A stretch of 64,000 bases of DNA from positions 1,798,001-1,862,000 of the forward strand of contig JAWPMN010000001.1 of the NCBI GenBank assembly GCA_033344895.1, written 5' to 3'. The DNA is from Alphaproteobacteria bacterium. Its GTDB lineage: Bacteria; Pseudomonadota; Alphaproteobacteria; UBA8366; Aestuariispiraceae. The notes below the pieces were generated by a model, which was given only the letters and a program-made list of their open reading frames with translations, made no database searches and was not told where the DNA came from. Below, one piece after another: positions 43,646 to 52,695 of the stretch. Every line of letters starts with the position of its first letter. Position 1 is the stretch's first letter. The position numbers were made by a program, and so were the translations under genes.

Positions 43646-44512
43646 TTGCGGGGCCTGCTGATAAGAAACAACCGGAAAGGCGTTTTCGCGGTGCAGTATG
43701 CCGACAGGGATCGGGCGGCGCAAAGCCGTTTCTCGCGCCGCTGCTTCGTCGCGGGGCTGGCGGGGGCCCCCTTTGCGTTTGCAACCGGCCGGGCCGGAGG
43801 GGCCGCTCCACCCGGGCCGCCGAGCTTTCTGGCGCGCGCGATCGCCGCGGAGGACGGCCGGATGCTGCGGCTTTCGGACGGTCGGCGCGTGGTCCTGCCC
43901 CATGTGCTGCCGCCGGGTCCCGACCGGCATGAACCGATGGCGGATACAGGGCCGATTCGCGCGGCTGCCCGGCACCTTGCGGACCGAGCCCTGGGGCGTG
44001 AGTTGCGGGTCGATCTGGCCGCGGTGCCGCAGGACCGGTACGGCCGGTTGCGAGCCCGCATTTCGGTGGACGGGCTCGATCTGGCGCAGGCCCTGTGCGC
44101 AGCGGGCACGGTGCGGGTCTTTCCGGAACCCGGCGCGGCGCCGGACCGGATCGCCGACCTGATCCGGGCGGAATCCCGGGCCCGAAAGACGGGTACAGGC
44201 TTCTGGTCCGATGGATTCTTCTCGGTCCTGCAGGCCGTGCCGCCGCCGACGGGCGTGGATCGGTTCGAGATCGTGACGGGAAGGGTGATCGCGGTCACCC
44301 CGGTGGGCGACCGCGACCATCTGGAATTCGGTCCGGATTGGCGTGTGGATTTCACCGCGGGTCTGGCGCGGCGGCTGCGCAGGGTGCTCGCTTCGCAGGG
44401 AAACGATGTCGATGCGCTGCCGGGCCGCCAGGTGACGGTGCGCGGCTGGCTGCGGTCCTGGAACGGACCGTTCATGGAAATCCGGGAGGCGACCGGCCTC
44501 ACGCTTCCATGA
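43646..44512 (+). CDS. Tat-exported SNase-like protein, probably degenerate
   Basis: A 288-residue exported protein: an N-terminal RFSRRCFVAGLAGAPFAF Tat-like signal (about 28-45) and a staphylococcal-nuclease-like region (about 60-215; conserved PQDRYGRLRARISVDG and LDLAQALCAAGTVRVFP). The first catalytic segment of real nucleases (V-R-L-x-G-I-D-A-P-E) is replaced by VVLPHVLPPGPDRHE, so nuclease activity is doubtful. The C-terminal 75 residues (FEIVTGRVIAVTPVG to WNGPFMEIREATG) look like an OB-type domain. A shorter start near 43690 is possible. It overlaps rpoH convergently by 14 bases. Confidence 0.75.
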   Translation: MRGLLIRNNRKGVFAVQYADRDRAAQSRFSRRCFVAGLAGAPFAFATGRAGGAAPPGPPSFLARAIAAEDGRMLRLSDGRRVVLPHVLPPGPDRHEPMADTGPIRAAARHLADRALGRELRVDLAAVPQDRYGRLRARISVDGLDLAQALCAAGTVRVFPEPGAAPDRIADLIRAESRARKTGTGFWSDGFFSVLQAVPPPTGVDRFEIVTGRVIAVTPVGDRDHLEFGPDWRVDFTAGLARRLRRVLASQGNDVDALPGRQVTVRGWLRSWNGPFMEIREATGLTLP

Positions 44513-45383
44513 GCAGGTCCATCGGACGGTCGACACGGCGCTCGATCGAGACCTTCAACTTCTGCATCGCCCGGTGCTCCAACTGGCGCACCCGCTCCTT
44601 GCTGACGCCCAGAACCTTGCCGAGCTCTTCCAGGGTTGCCCCGTCTTCCACGAGACGGCGGCGGTGGATGATGGTCTGCTCGCGTTCGCTCAGTTCCCCG
44701 ATCGCCTCGCGCAGCCAGCGCGACCGGCTTTCCGCGTCCTTCAGGCCGGTGACGACCTCTTCCGGGCTCGGCCCCTCATCGGGCAGGAACCCCATCCATT
44801 CCTCATCGCCCTCCTCACCGACCTGGGCATTGAGGGACTGGTCCGAGGCGGACAACCGGCTTTCCATCTGTTCGACATCGCCGACATTCACTCTCAGCTC
44901 TTCGGCGATGGTCTGGCGCTGCTCCGGCGTCAGCTGTGTCGCCGAGGCATCGGTGATCTTGGCCCGAAGCCGCCGCAGGTTGAAGAACAGCGATTTCTGG
45001 GCGGCCGTCGTCCCGGTCCGGACGATCGACCAGTTGCGCAGCACGTAATCCTGCATGGCGGAGCGGATCCACCAACTGGCATAGGTCGAGAAGCGGACAT
45101 CGCGTTCCGGTTCGAAGCGCGCCGCGGCCTGCATCAGGCCGACATTGCCCTCCTGAACCAGATCGCCCATCGGCAGCCCGTAATTGCGGAAGCGCGACGC
45201 CATGCTGATCACAAGCCGGGTGTAGCAGCTGACCAGTTCGTGCAGGGCATCTTCGTCGCCGTCGTCACGCCAGCGCCGACCCAGCTCCATTTCCAGTTCG
45301 CGCGTCAGAAGCGGCTGCTTCATGGATTGCCGGATGAAACGGACATTCGCGCGTTGTGTTGCCGGATCGTCGAGATGTGCCAT
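44499..45383 (-). CDS. rpoH: RNA polymerase heat-shock sigma factor sigma-32
   Basis: A 294-residue sigma-70 family group 3 factor with the RpoH box KSLFFNLRRLR (about 133-143), region 2 (GLPMGDLVQEGNVGLMQAAARFEPER and FSTYASWWIRSAMQDYVLRNW, split), and region 4 (LEELGKVLGVSKERVRQLEHRAMQKL, split). It directs transcription of heat-shock and, in alphaproteobacteria, some oxidative-stress genes. ATG 45383 has AGGAG 7 bases upstream. I see no ROSE-type thermosensor, though a CCGC/GCGG hairpin lies just before the ribosome site. Confidence 0.95.
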   Translation of the reverse strand: MAHLDDPATQRANVRFIRQSMKQPLLTRELEMELGRRWRDDGDEDALHELVSCYTRLVISMASRFRNYGLPMGDLVQEGNVGLMQAAARFEPERDVRFSTYASWWIRSAMQDYVLRNWSIVRTGTTAAQKSLFFNLRRLRAKITDASATQLTPEQRQTIAEELRVNVGDVEQMESRLSASDQSLNAQVGEEGDEEWMGFLPDEGPSPEEVVTGLKDAESRSRWLREAIGELSEREQTIIHRRRLVEDGATLEELGKVLGVSKERVRQLEHRAMQKLKVSIERRVDRPMDLLMEA

Positions 45384-45644
45384 GGTCCTGCTCCTTTCCG
45401 TGGGCCGCACGGTGGCGGCTCCGGATCCGCGATGACGCCCTGCAGAAATTTGCGGAGGCGATCTTGAACTCCCACCCAGCAATACGGATCGATCCCGTTA
45501 ACGGATCATGGGTGGAGCAGAAATTCAGGGGGATGTGACGCGTTCGTGATCGGAAAAGTGCTGTTCCGACCCGGCATAGACACTTCGACGAAAGAAAAAT
45601 TCGCGCAGGGGATCAGATAGATCGCGGCCGGCCGGTCGCCAGTG

Positions 45645-46448
45645 TCAGACGACGAGGCGTTCCAGAATGTCGCCCTCACCGTTCAGCAGCACTGCCGCCA
45701 GCTGTCCGCCGCGGCCCGCCCCGGCATCCAGCGACAGGGTATGTGCCCCTTCGACGATGCCCGCGGCATCCGGATCATAGCCGCGCACCACCCGGCGGAA
45801 GCCGCGATAGGGGCGGTCGATCTCGTCGAAACTGCGCGCGGCCCACCAGAAGGCATCGGTCTGGCGTGCCAGCGGCTTTTCGATGTCGAGCCCGGCATGG
45901 ACGAACAGCAGCGATCCGTCCTCGGTATAGGCGGCCCGCTTGATCGCGTTCATCAGGGCATCGTGACCGGGCAGGGCGCGTGCCGTTTCGCGCAGACGGT
46001 TTGTCCAGTAGGTCAGGGCCAGCGTCCCTTCCTCCGCCTTCTGCAGCCCTTCCTCCAGATCGAATCCCAGCCCGGCGAGTTGCGCGGCGATGCCGCGGTT
46101 CCCCATCCAGGCCAGGACCTCGCGGGGATTGGGCGCGAACTGAAGCTGCATCAGCTTCCACCACATCTCTTCCTGCGCGCCGCGCAGATAGACGATGTCG
46201 TCGACATGCCTGAAGGGATAGAAGGACAGGAACCAGCGCCGGAAGCTCAGCAACTCCTCCAGGACGGCACTGCCCTGGACGCCATGCCCGAAATAATTGC
46301 CCAGATAGACGATCCGGTCGCCCTGCTGCGTATCCGAGACGATCCGGTCATGCACCTGAATCAGGGCGTCGACCCCGCCATGGATCGCCCCGACCGCCCA
46401 GATGCGGTCGACAGCGCGCAGTACGGTGAATCGTTCCGATTGACTCAT
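45645..46448 (-). CDS. PPP-type metallophosphoesterase homologue lacking metal ligands
   Basis: A 267-residue protein with the frame of the PPP phosphatases but altered signatures: GDxHG is GAIHG (about 20-24), GDYxDRG is GNYFGHG (about 50-56), RGNHE is RGAQE (about 89-93). FVHAG (about 190) and a DAGAGRGG-like end (about 243) remain. Loss of three Asp/Asn/His metal ligands predicts no phosphatase activity. Between these motifs there is a longer helical region than in the active protein at 15779. Possible role: binding protein or regulator. It lies between rpoH and carD with no operon partner. Confidence 0.8.
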   Translation of the reverse strand: MSQSERFTVLRAVDRIWAVGAIHGGVDALIQVHDRIVSDTQQGDRIVYLGNYFGHGVQGSAVLEELLSFRRWFLSFYPFRHVDDIVYLRGAQEEMWWKLMQLQFAPNPREVLAWMGNRGIAAQLAGLGFDLEEGLQKAEEGTLALTYWTNRLRETARALPGHDALMNAIKRAAYTEDGSLLFVHAGLDIEKPLARQTDAFWWAARSFDEIDRPYRGFRRVVRGYDPDAAGIVEGAHTLSLDAGAGRGGQLAAVLLNGEGDILERLVV

Positions 46449-46593
46449 GGATGAACGGAAACCGGGTTGCCGAAATGGAAGCTGCAGGGCGGGCCTGTCC
46501 CGCCTGACCGGACCCTAGTCGAGATTCTCCGGCGGTGGAAGCATCCAGACGCGGGAATCCGCCATCACGACCGTCAGGCGGGCGGAATCGAAA

Positions 46594-46615
46594 CGGGCCC
46601 CGTCATCGGGGCCCG
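46594..46615 (-). terminator. Rho-independent terminator of carD
   Basis: On the minus strand CGGGCCCCG and CGGGGCCCG form a 9-bp stem with a 4-base loop followed by TTTCG. It starts 37 bases after the carD stop. The T tract is short but the stem is strong. Confidence 0.75.
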
Positions 46616-46652
46616 CTCGCTGCCGCATTTCGCGATACGGCGAAAGTCCGGA

Positions 46653-47156
46653 TCAGGCCGCAGCCTTTTCCATCATTTCTTCCAGCTTCAGCGCCGCTTC
46701 TTCTTCGCCCAGGTCCTCGACCGCGGCGAATTCGCGCGCCAGACGGTCCAGGGCCGCCTGATAGAGCTGACGTTCACTGTAGGACTGGTCCGGCTGGTTG
46801 GCGTTGCGGAACAGGTCGCGGACGACCTCCGCGATCGCGACCGGATCGCCCGAATTGATCTTTGCTTCGTATTCCTGGGCCCGGCGCGACCACATGGTGC
46901 GGCGCACGCGGCTCTTGCCCTTCAGGGTCTTCAGCGCACTCTTCATCATCTCCGGCGAGGACAGCTTGCGCAGCCCCGACTTGTCCGCCTTGGCGACGGG
47001 GACGCGCAGGGTCATCCGGTCCTTGTCGAACTCGATAATGATGAGTTCGATCTTCTGGCCGGCGATCTCCTGGTCTTCGACGCCCAGCACCTTGCCGACG
47101 CCGTGCGTCGGGTAGACGACGAAATCACCCTTCGTATAGGCATTTTTCTGAGACAT
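46653..47156 (-). CDS. carD: CarD family transcriptional regulator
   Basis: A 167-residue protein with an N-terminal Tudor-like RNA-polymerase-interaction domain (KGDFVVYPTHGVGKVLGVEDQEI, split; about 9-31, then LIIIEFDKDRMTLRVPV) and a helical C-terminal domain (about 65-165; RRTMWSRRAQEYEAKINSGD). CarD stabilises open complexes at rRNA and other promoters and is often essential. ATG 47156 has AAGGAAGTAGGA upstream. An AT-rich promoter-like region lies about 300 bases upstream. Confidence 0.94.
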   Translation of the reverse strand: MSQKNAYTKGDFVVYPTHGVGKVLGVEDQEIAGQKIELIIIEFDKDRMTLRVPVAKADKSGLRKLSSPEMMKSALKTLKGKSRVRRTMWSRRAQEYEAKINSGDPVAIAEVVRDLFRNANQPDQSYSERQLYQAALDRLAREFAAVEDLGEEEAALKLEEMMEKAAA

Positions 47157-47584
47157 TCCTACTTCCTTATACCCTACCGTCACATCCATCCATATGGCCG
47201 CATCGATCCCGCCGCAGGCGCTCGCCTGCCTTCGCGGTTCCGATCGCGGATGCCGAACCCGGCAGTGGTATTTCCCGGGCCGACGGCGGATACCGGGAAA
47301 TTCCGACCGAAAATCCCTGCGTCGAAACCTTTGCGGATTCGAACGTTGGGATCGTCAGCCTTTGGAAAGTACCGTCGAGAAATCGACGGCATCGGCCCTG
47401 TCGCGGACAAGTGCATTGGCGTCAGGAAGCCGGAAACTCTCCATATCTGCATAGAATATATCACAAAAACTGCGAATTTCCGAGTCCGGAATCGCCGTTT
47501 TCGCGGGTTTTTTGTGCAGCGCACGCAAAAAAGCCGGTCGCGCGCGTATGAAATGCGGTCTGGGGAGGCCGGGGCGCCGGCAGA
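47157..47584. other. intergenic region between fdxA and carD
   Basis: About 430 bases with no convincing gene. An AT-rich stretch near 47440-47470 contains a TATATTCTATGC-type -10 for the minus strand. A hairpin flanked by T and A runs (TTTTTT...GTGC-AGC-GCAC...AAAAAA, 47502-47533) could act as the fdxA terminator. If transcription starts near 47450, carD has a leader of roughly 290 bases, within which I find no known RNA motif. Confidence 0.45.
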
Positions 47585-47923
47585 TCAGCTGCCTTCGCCC
47601 GGCTTTTCAGAGAAGTAGTTCTTGAACTTGTCCGGCACGCCCTGCCATTCGGCGGCATCCGCCGGCGGCGTCCCGATCTGCGTGATGTTCGGCCAGACCT
47701 CGGAATACTGCTTGTTGAGTTCCAGCCACTTCTCGGCTTCGCTTTCGGTGTCGGGCAGGATCGCCTCGGCCGGGCATTCCGGTTCGCAGACGCCGCAGTC
47801 GATGCATTCGTCCGGATGGATGACCAGCATGTTCTCGCCTTCATAGAAGCAATCCACCGGACAGACCTCGACACAGTCCATGTGCTTGCACTTGATGCAG
47901 TCTTCCGTGACGACGTAGGTCAT
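47585..47923 (-). CDS. fdxA: 7Fe-8S ferredoxin FdxA
   Basis: A 112-residue ferredoxin with seven-iron cysteine spacing: Cys9, Cys17 and Cys50 (3Fe-4S) and Cys21, Cys40, Cys43, Cys46 (4Fe-4S), in [17 protein letters not shown] and [12 protein letters not shown]. The long C-terminal tail ([17 protein letters not shown], then [10 protein letters not shown]) is typical of alphaproteobacterial FdxA. ATG 47923 has AAGGGA upstream. It is a low-potential electron carrier; partners are not in the window. carD is downstream on the same strand, 430 bases away. Confidence 0.95.
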   Translation of the reverse strand: MTYVVTEDCIKCKHMDCVEVCPVDCFYEGENMLVIHPDECIDCGVCEPECPAEAILPDTESEAEKWLELNKQYSEVWPNITQIGTPPADAAEWQGVPDKFKNYFSEKPGEGS

Positions 47924-48042
47924 ATCGATCCCTTCCGTATTCCGGACCCGTTCGGCGCACCCGAACAGCCCTCTCTTTACTTGCCACCGTCTGATATTAG
48001 ACTGAGGTCCGTCTGCGCAACTTTTTTCAACAGGACCGTGAC

Positions 48043-48672
48043 ATGTCGTCCACCGGATCGCGGCGCCACGCGCCGGCGACGTTGCGCAACAGGGACGCCA
48101 TCCTGTCCCGACTGACCGTTCATCTGCCCGATAGCGGCACGGTGCTGGAAATCGCATCCGGCACGGGAGAGCATGCGGCCTATTTCACGCCGCGGCTCGG
48201 GGCCGGGATAACCTGGTGTCCCAGTGACCGGGATCCAGCAAGCCTTGCCGATATCGACGGCTATGCCCGCGACAGCGGCTGCGGGCGCATCGCCCCGGCT
48301 CAGCCGCTGGACGTGTCGCAGCGCGGCTGGGCCCCGGACCGGGCGATCGATGCGATCTTCTGCGCCAACATGATTCATATCGCGCCCTGGTCCGCGGCGC
48401 TAGGCCTGTTCGACGGCGCGGGGCGGTTGCTGCCGGCGGGCGGGCGGTTGATGCTGTACGGGCCGTTCGCAAGGAACGGCCGTCACACCGCGCCCAGCAA
48501 TGCGGACTTCGACGCATCGCTGCGGGCGCGGGACCCGTCCTGGGGGGTGCGGGACCTGGAAGGCGACCTTCTTCCGATCGCCGCCGCCGCCGGATTGCAG
48601 CTTCATGCCGACGATCCGATGCCGGCGAACAATTTCCTCATGGTGTTCGAAAAGGCGGAGCCGGCCCGATGA
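48043..48672 (+). CDS. DUF938 SAM-dependent methyltransferase-like protein
   Basis: A 209-residue Rossmann methyltransferase of the DUF938 family: [15 protein letters not shown] (about 7-21), motif [16 protein letters not shown] (about 34-48), CPSDRDP (about 59-65), [11 protein letters not shown] (about 107-117) and [22 protein letters not shown] (split; about 135-156). No substrate is known for the family. It overlaps the BenE-type gene by 4 bases (ATGA). Confidence 0.88.
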   Translation: MSSTGSRRHAPATLRNRDAILSRLTVHLPDSGTVLEIASGTGEHAAYFTPRLGAGITWCPSDRDPASLADIDGYARDSGCGRIAPAQPLDVSQRGWAPDRAIDAIFCANMIHIAPWSAALGLFDGAGRLLPAGGRLMLYGPFARNGRHTAPSNADFDASLRARDPSWGVRDLEGDLLPIAAAAGLQLHADDPMPANNFLMVFEKAEPAR

Positions 48673-49841
48673 GATTTTCCCTGTTCAGCAATGCCCTGGT
48701 GGCCGTTCTGGTCGGCTTCGGCGGCAGCATCGCGATCATCCTGGCCGGTATCCGCGCGGTCGGTGCCTCCCCGGCGGAAACCGCGTCCTGGATCACCGCC
48801 CTGTGCATCGCCATGGCCGTGACAAGCCCTCTGTTGTCGCTGCTGCACCGGATGCCGATCGTCACCGCCTGGTCGACGCCGGGCGCGGCACTGATCGGCG
48901 CCACCATGGTCGCCGGCGCCCCGACCATCGGGATCGAGGCCGCCGTCGGCGCCTTCCTGCTGGCCGCGGTGCTGATCGTGCTCAGCGCCGCGATCAAGCC
49001 GCTGGCGGATGCCATTGCCAGAATTCCGACCGCGGTCGCTGCCGCCATGCTGGCCGGGGTGCTGATCGGGTTTTCCATCGCGGTGTTCGACGCGGCCTCC
49101 GGGGACCCGCTTCTGGTGTTGCCGCTGGTCGCGGTCTTTCTGCTCGTGCGCCTGTTCAGCGCGACCTGGGCGGTGCTGGCCGTCATTGCAGCCGGCGTGG
49201 CCTGGGCCATGGCGCTCGGTCGGGTCGAACCGCTCCAGGGCGAACTGGCGACGGCGACGCTCGTCCTGATCACGCCGGAATTCGATCCGGCGGTCCTGAT
49301 CGGGCTGGGCGTGCCGCTGTTCCTGGTGTCGATGGCCTCGCAGAACCTGCCCGGATTCGCGGTACTTTCGGCCGCCGGTTACACGCCGCCGGCGCGGTCG
49401 ACCTTGGCGGTTACCGGTCTGGCATCGCTGTTCACCGCGCCGTTCGGGGCGCATACCACGACCCTGGCGGCGATCACCGCTTCGCTGTGCACCGGCCCGG
49501 ACACCCATCCCGATCCGGCGCAGCGCTGGAAGGCCGGGCTGTTCTATGGTGCGGGCTATCTGATCCTGGCCGGGGTCGGGGTGACGCTGGTCGCCGGCTT
49601 TGCCGCGCTGCCGCCGGCGGTGATCGTGACGGTGGCGGGGCTGGCCCTGGTCGGGCCGCTGATGGGATCGCTGAGCGCCGCCCTGGCGCCGGAGGAAACG
49701 CGCTTTGCTGCCGTTCTGACCCTGGTGGCCACGGCATCCGGGCTTTCCCTGTTCGGGATCGGCTCCGCCTTCTGGGGGCTGGTGCTGGGATTGCTGGTGC
49801 TCGGCCTGGACGCCCTCACCCGGAAGGTGAAGGCGTCCTGA
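48669..49841 (+). CDS. benE: BenE family transporter
   Basis: A 390-residue membrane protein with about 12 hydrophobic segments and BenE-type motifs: ASWITALCIAM, TPGAALI (about 69-75), FLVSMASQNLPGFAVL (about 219-234) and FGAHTTTLAAITASLCTG (split; about 258-275). BenE proteins are benzoate:H+ symporters, but many homologues lie outside benzoate pathways, and no benzoate genes are near. It is coupled to the DUF938 gene. Confidence 0.88.
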   Translation: MRFSLFSNALVAVLVGFGGSIAIILAGIRAVGASPAETASWITALCIAMAVTSPLLSLLHRMPIVTAWSTPGAALIGATMVAGAPTIGIEAAVGAFLLAAVLIVLSAAIKPLADAIARIPTAVAAAMLAGVLIGFSIAVFDAASGDPLLVLPLVAVFLLVRLFSATWAVLAVIAAGVAWAMALGRVEPLQGELATATLVLITPEFDPAVLIGLGVPLFLVSMASQNLPGFAVLSAAGYTPPARSTLAVTGLASLFTAPFGAHTTTLAAITASLCTGPDTHPDPAQRWKAGLFYGAGYLILAGVGVTLVAGFAALPPAVIVTVAGLALVGPLMGSLSAALAPEETRFAAVLTLVATASGLSLFGIGSAFWGLVLGLLVLGLDALTRKVKAS

Positions 49842-49860
49842 AGCGCAAGGCCGCTGGAAA

Positions 49861-50613
49861 TCAGGCGCTGGCGCCCGAGAACCGCTGATAGAAGGTCCCG
49901 CTGAGCCAGCCCAGCATGGCCCAGAAGATCGCCGCGACGACGATGGAGGCGGCCGCGAAATGGCCGGCGATTTCCGGCGGAACGCCGCCGCCGACCGCGG
50001 CCGGCTGCGGGGCGCCGACGATATGCGGAGCCGCCATCAGCAGAATGCCCAGAATGACGAAGGGCAGCTTGCGGCCGAAGACGGCAAGGGCCAGACCAAT
50101 CCCGGTCGCGATGGCACAGCCGATCCACCAGATCTGACGCGCGCCCAGTTCCGCGGCCATGCTACCGGGCACTTCCGGCGGAAGGCCCAGATTCGGGCCC
50201 AGGGTGAAGACGGTGAACCCGCCGATACCCCAGAGCAGGCCGGTCCGGCCGTTCATCGCGCCGCCATGGACGGCGAAGGCGGCCGTCAGCATCAGGGCGA
50301 AGGCGACGCCCATGACGATGTTGGTGCCGGCGGAATAGAGTGAGCGCTCGAGACCGTCTTCCGGTCCCCAGGCTTCCTCGTCGCCATGGGCCTCGTCGCT
50401 ATGGGCCTTGTAGAGGGTGAACCCGGGGAAGGCCCCGGTGCCGGCGACGCGGAAGACCGCAGCGTCCTGAACGGCCGCCTGTTCTTCGCCCGCATTCTCG
50501 TATTCCTCGGCATGGAGGATGATGGGGGTGGTGGTGAACTCCTGAATCGCGCTGATCGCTAGACCCGCGACGATGCCCGCGGCAAATGCCGCGCCGAAAA
50601 GGCGCTTGAACAT
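49861..50613 (-). CDS. cbtA: CbtA family cobalt transporter subunit
   Basis: A 250-residue membrane protein of the CbtA family, with about five transmembrane segments: the first at 5-25 (LFGAAFAAGIVAGLAISAIQ), then a long acidic periplasmic loop (HSDEAHGDEEAWGPEDGLER) and later segments at about 96-120, 126-142, 160-178 and 182-205. It is the larger part of a predicted cobalt uptake system controlled by B12. It follows cbtB by 18 bases under a cobalamin riboswitch. Confidence 0.9.
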   Translation of the reverse strand: MFKRLFGAAFAAGIVAGLAISAIQEFTTTPIILHAEEYENAGEEQAAVQDAAVFRVAGTGAFPGFTLYKAHSDEAHGDEEAWGPEDGLERSLYSAGTNIVMGVAFALMLTAAFAVHGGAMNGRTGLLWGIGGFTVFTLGPNLGLPPEVPGSMAAELGARQIWWIGCAIATGIGLALAVFGRKLPFVILGILLMAAPHIVGAPQPAAVGGGVPPEIAGHFAAASIVVAAIFWAMLGWLSGTFYQRFSGASA

Positions 50614-50631
50614 GTCGGATTGTCTGGCGGC

Positions 50632-50823
50632 TTAGTGGCAGGGCAGCGCCAGCGCGTGCCGCACGTCATGGGTCGCATTGTGGATCGTGTCCGAATGCGC
50701 GAAGCCCATACCCAGGAACAGGAACGTGCCGAACAGCGCTGCCGCTACGGCAGCAGCCAGCACGTTGGTCCGGGATTCCGTTTCAACCTGATCGGCGGTC
50801 GTGGCCTGAATGCGATCGTTCAT
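50632..50823 (-). CDS. cbtB: CbtB family cobalt transporter subunit
   Basis: A 63-residue single-span protein: hydrophobic helix at about 20-42 and the CbtB tail GFAHSDTIHNATHDVRHALALPCH with several His residues that likely bind metal. ATG 50823 has GGAGGAGA upstream. It is directly downstream of the cobalamin riboswitch and upstream of cbtA. Confidence 0.92.
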   Translation of the reverse strand: MNDRIQATTADQVETESRTNVLAAAVAAALFGTFLFLGMGFAHSDTIHNATHDVRHALALPCH

Positions 50824-50867
50824 TTCTGTCTCCTCCCGTCACACCCGACGGTCGCTTGAGATGGCGC

Positions 50868-51050
50868 TTACGCCTCGGCAGGTTTCCCGGCTCGCGGGTC
50901 GAAGCGACATTCAGCCTTCCCGGCAGCATCTCCGAAACGATCGGAAACCCGGCCAGTGGCGCAGCGAATGCCGCTCACCGCTCACGGTTGCGGGGGCAGC
51001 CCGGGCCTGGACCCCCTGATGGGTAGATCCTTCCCGTGTTCCCTCTTAGC
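50868..51050 (-). promoter_or_regulatory. cobalamin (B12) riboswitch
   Basis: On the minus strand the conserved elements occur in order: GAGGGAACACGGG, GCTGCCCCCGCAACCGTGAGCGG (split here: GCTGCCCCCGC and AACCGTGAGCGG), GCCACTGG, GGGAAGGC, and the B12 box AGCCGGGAAACCTGCC (50877-50892). It ends about 50 bases before cbtB. Adenosylcobalamin binding would shut off cbtBA, as for other B12-repressed cobalt uptake genes. Confidence 0.95.
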
Positions 51051-51229
51051 TCCGGGGCCTTCATGACCCGTTTTGGAGCACCGAAACGCATGTTCAAGCG
51101 TAATGAGTACCGCTGCGGCGGCGCGGAGGTCAAGCGTTCAACCGACAGAGACTGGCATGGGCGCGACGCGCCCGTTCCGGGCCGGGTGGGTACTGGGCGG
51201 CGGCAGGGCGGAACCGAGGGCCGCGACCG

Positions 51230-51886
51230 TCAGCTGGTCGCGGCGGCGGCGACGTAGCGCTGCAGCGCGTTGGCGATCGACTCCGGGTCGGTGCCGCCAT
51301 GGAACATGGTGATGAAATCGCCGTCCGGCCCCATCAGATAAACATAGCCGGAATGGTTCATCAGATAGAACTCGTCGTCGATCTGCTGACCCCGGGCGTA
51401 GTAGACCCGGTATTTCCGGGCGATCTTGTCGATCTCCTCGTCGCTGCCGGTCAGACCGACCAGTCGCGGATGGAAGGCGGGGGCGTAATCCTTCAGAACC
51501 TCGACCGTGTCGCGGGCCGGGTCGATCGTGATCAGGACCGGGGTGATCTGCTGCGCCGCTTCGGCATCCCGTTCGGCCAGAATGTCGATGGCTGCGGCCA
51601 TGCTCGACAATTCCGTCGGACAGACGTCCGGGCAGGAACTGTAGCCGAAATAGACCAGCATGAACCCGCCTTCGAACGTATTCTGCGTGACGGTCTCGCC
51701 CTTGTGATTGACCAGTTCGAAATCGCCGCCGACCTCGAGGCCCGGCGCAACGACGGCTTCGCCGTCTCCGCGGGCGGCGCGGTCGGAACTGCCGGAAAGC
51801 TGATTCCAGACGACGAGGGCCGCCAAACCGATGGCGGCGAGGGCTGCCAGCATGGCGCCGATCAGCGGAATGGTTTTGCGCTGCAT
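51230..51886 (-). CDS. SCO1/SenC family copper chaperone
   Basis: A 218-residue thioredoxin-fold protein anchored by an N-terminal helix (about 8-27). The copper/thiol site is complete: Cys85 and Cys89 in SSCPDVCPTE and His178 in MNHSGYVYLM. SCO1 proteins deliver copper to cytochrome c oxidase CuA or act in periplasmic redox. It stands downstream of lrgAB; the cytochrome oxidase genes are not in the window. The region 51051-51229 between its stop and the riboswitch holds no gene. Confidence 0.94.
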   Translation of the reverse strand: MQRKTIPLIGAMLAALAAIGLAALVVWNQLSGSSDRAARGDGEAVVAPGLEVGGDFELVNHKGETVTQNTFEGGFMLVYFGYSSCPDVCPTELSSMAAAIDILAERDAEAAQQITPVLITIDPARDTVEVLKDYAPAFHPRLVGLTGSDEEIDKIARKYRVYYARGQQIDDEFYLMNHSGYVYLMGPDGDFITMFHGGTDPESIANALQRYVAAAATS

Positions 51887-51975
51887 GGTCTACGAGACCT
51901 CCGCGGAGGGTACATGTCACTGCTTCAAGAGGTACGGATGGCGCGGGCGCGCCTCAAGACGCCAAATCGTCGCGG

Positions 51976-52695
51976 TTACAGTAACAAATGCGCGATCAGC
52001 GGGACAAGGAGGGCGGTGGTCAGGCCGTTCAGACCCATCGCGACCGCGGCGAAGACACCGGCGATCGGGTTGACCTGAAACGCGCGGGCAGTGCCGATCC
52101 CATGGGCTGCGATCCCGACCGCGAAGCCGCGGGCACGCCAGTCCCGGATGCGCATCAGGTTCAGCAGCGGCGTGACCACGATCGCCCCGACAATGCCGGT
52201 TGCGATGACAAGACCGGCCGCCAGGGAAGGCAGGCCGCCGATCCGCTCCGCAATGCCCATCGCGATGGGGGAGGTAACCGATTTCGGGGCGAGCGACAGC
52301 AGGCTCTCCGTTCCCGCCCCCATCAGACCGGCGATCGCCAGGGCGGTGCCGACGGCGGTGACGACCCCGGCTACGAGGGCCGCCAGCATCGGCAGCGCCG
52401 CCCGGCGCACTTTCGGCAGGTGAACATAAAGCGGGACGGCGAGCGCGACCGTGGCCGGACCCAGCAGGAAATGGACGAACTGCGCGCCTTCGAAATAGGT
52501 ATCGTACTCCGTATCCGTCACCACCAGCAGCGCGATCAGAAGGGCGGCGGCAATGGCAACGGGATTGACCGCCGGATTGCTGCCGGAGCGGATGAAGGCG
52601 ACATGGCCGATGCCATAGGCGATCAGCGTGGCGGTCAGCCACAGCAGCGGGGTTTCCGACAGATAGACCCAGATATCCTGCGTCGACGCGATCAT
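51976..52695 (-). CDS. lrgB: LrgB family murein-hydrolase-exporter-like membrane protein
   Basis: A 239-residue protein with about seven transmembrane segments of the LrgB/CidB family: LLGPATVALAVPLYVHLPKV, SLAPKSVTSPIAMGIAERIGG (split) and GIAAHGIGTARAFQVNP are characteristic. LrgAB/CidAB resemble holin systems; other members transport pyruvate or glycolate. Its ATG overlaps the lrgA stop by 4 bases. Confidence 0.93.
   Translation of the reverse strand: MIASTQDIWVYLSETPLLWLTATLIAYGIGHVAFIRSGSNPAVNPVAIAAALLIALLVVTDTEYDTYFEGAQFVHFLLGPATVALAVPLYVHLPKVRRAALPMLAALVAGVVTAVGTALAIAGLMGAGTESLLSLAPKSVTSPIAMGIAERIGGLPSLAAGLVIATGIVGAIVVTPLLNLMRIRDWRARGFAVGIAAHGIGTARAFQVNPIAGVFAAVAMGLNGLTTALLVPLIAHLLL

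Noticed and set aside
45384-45482. Possible ROSE-type thermosensor before rpoH
   Set aside because: No U-U-G-C-U type anti-ribosome-site pairing is visible; only a short CCGC/GCGG hairpin.
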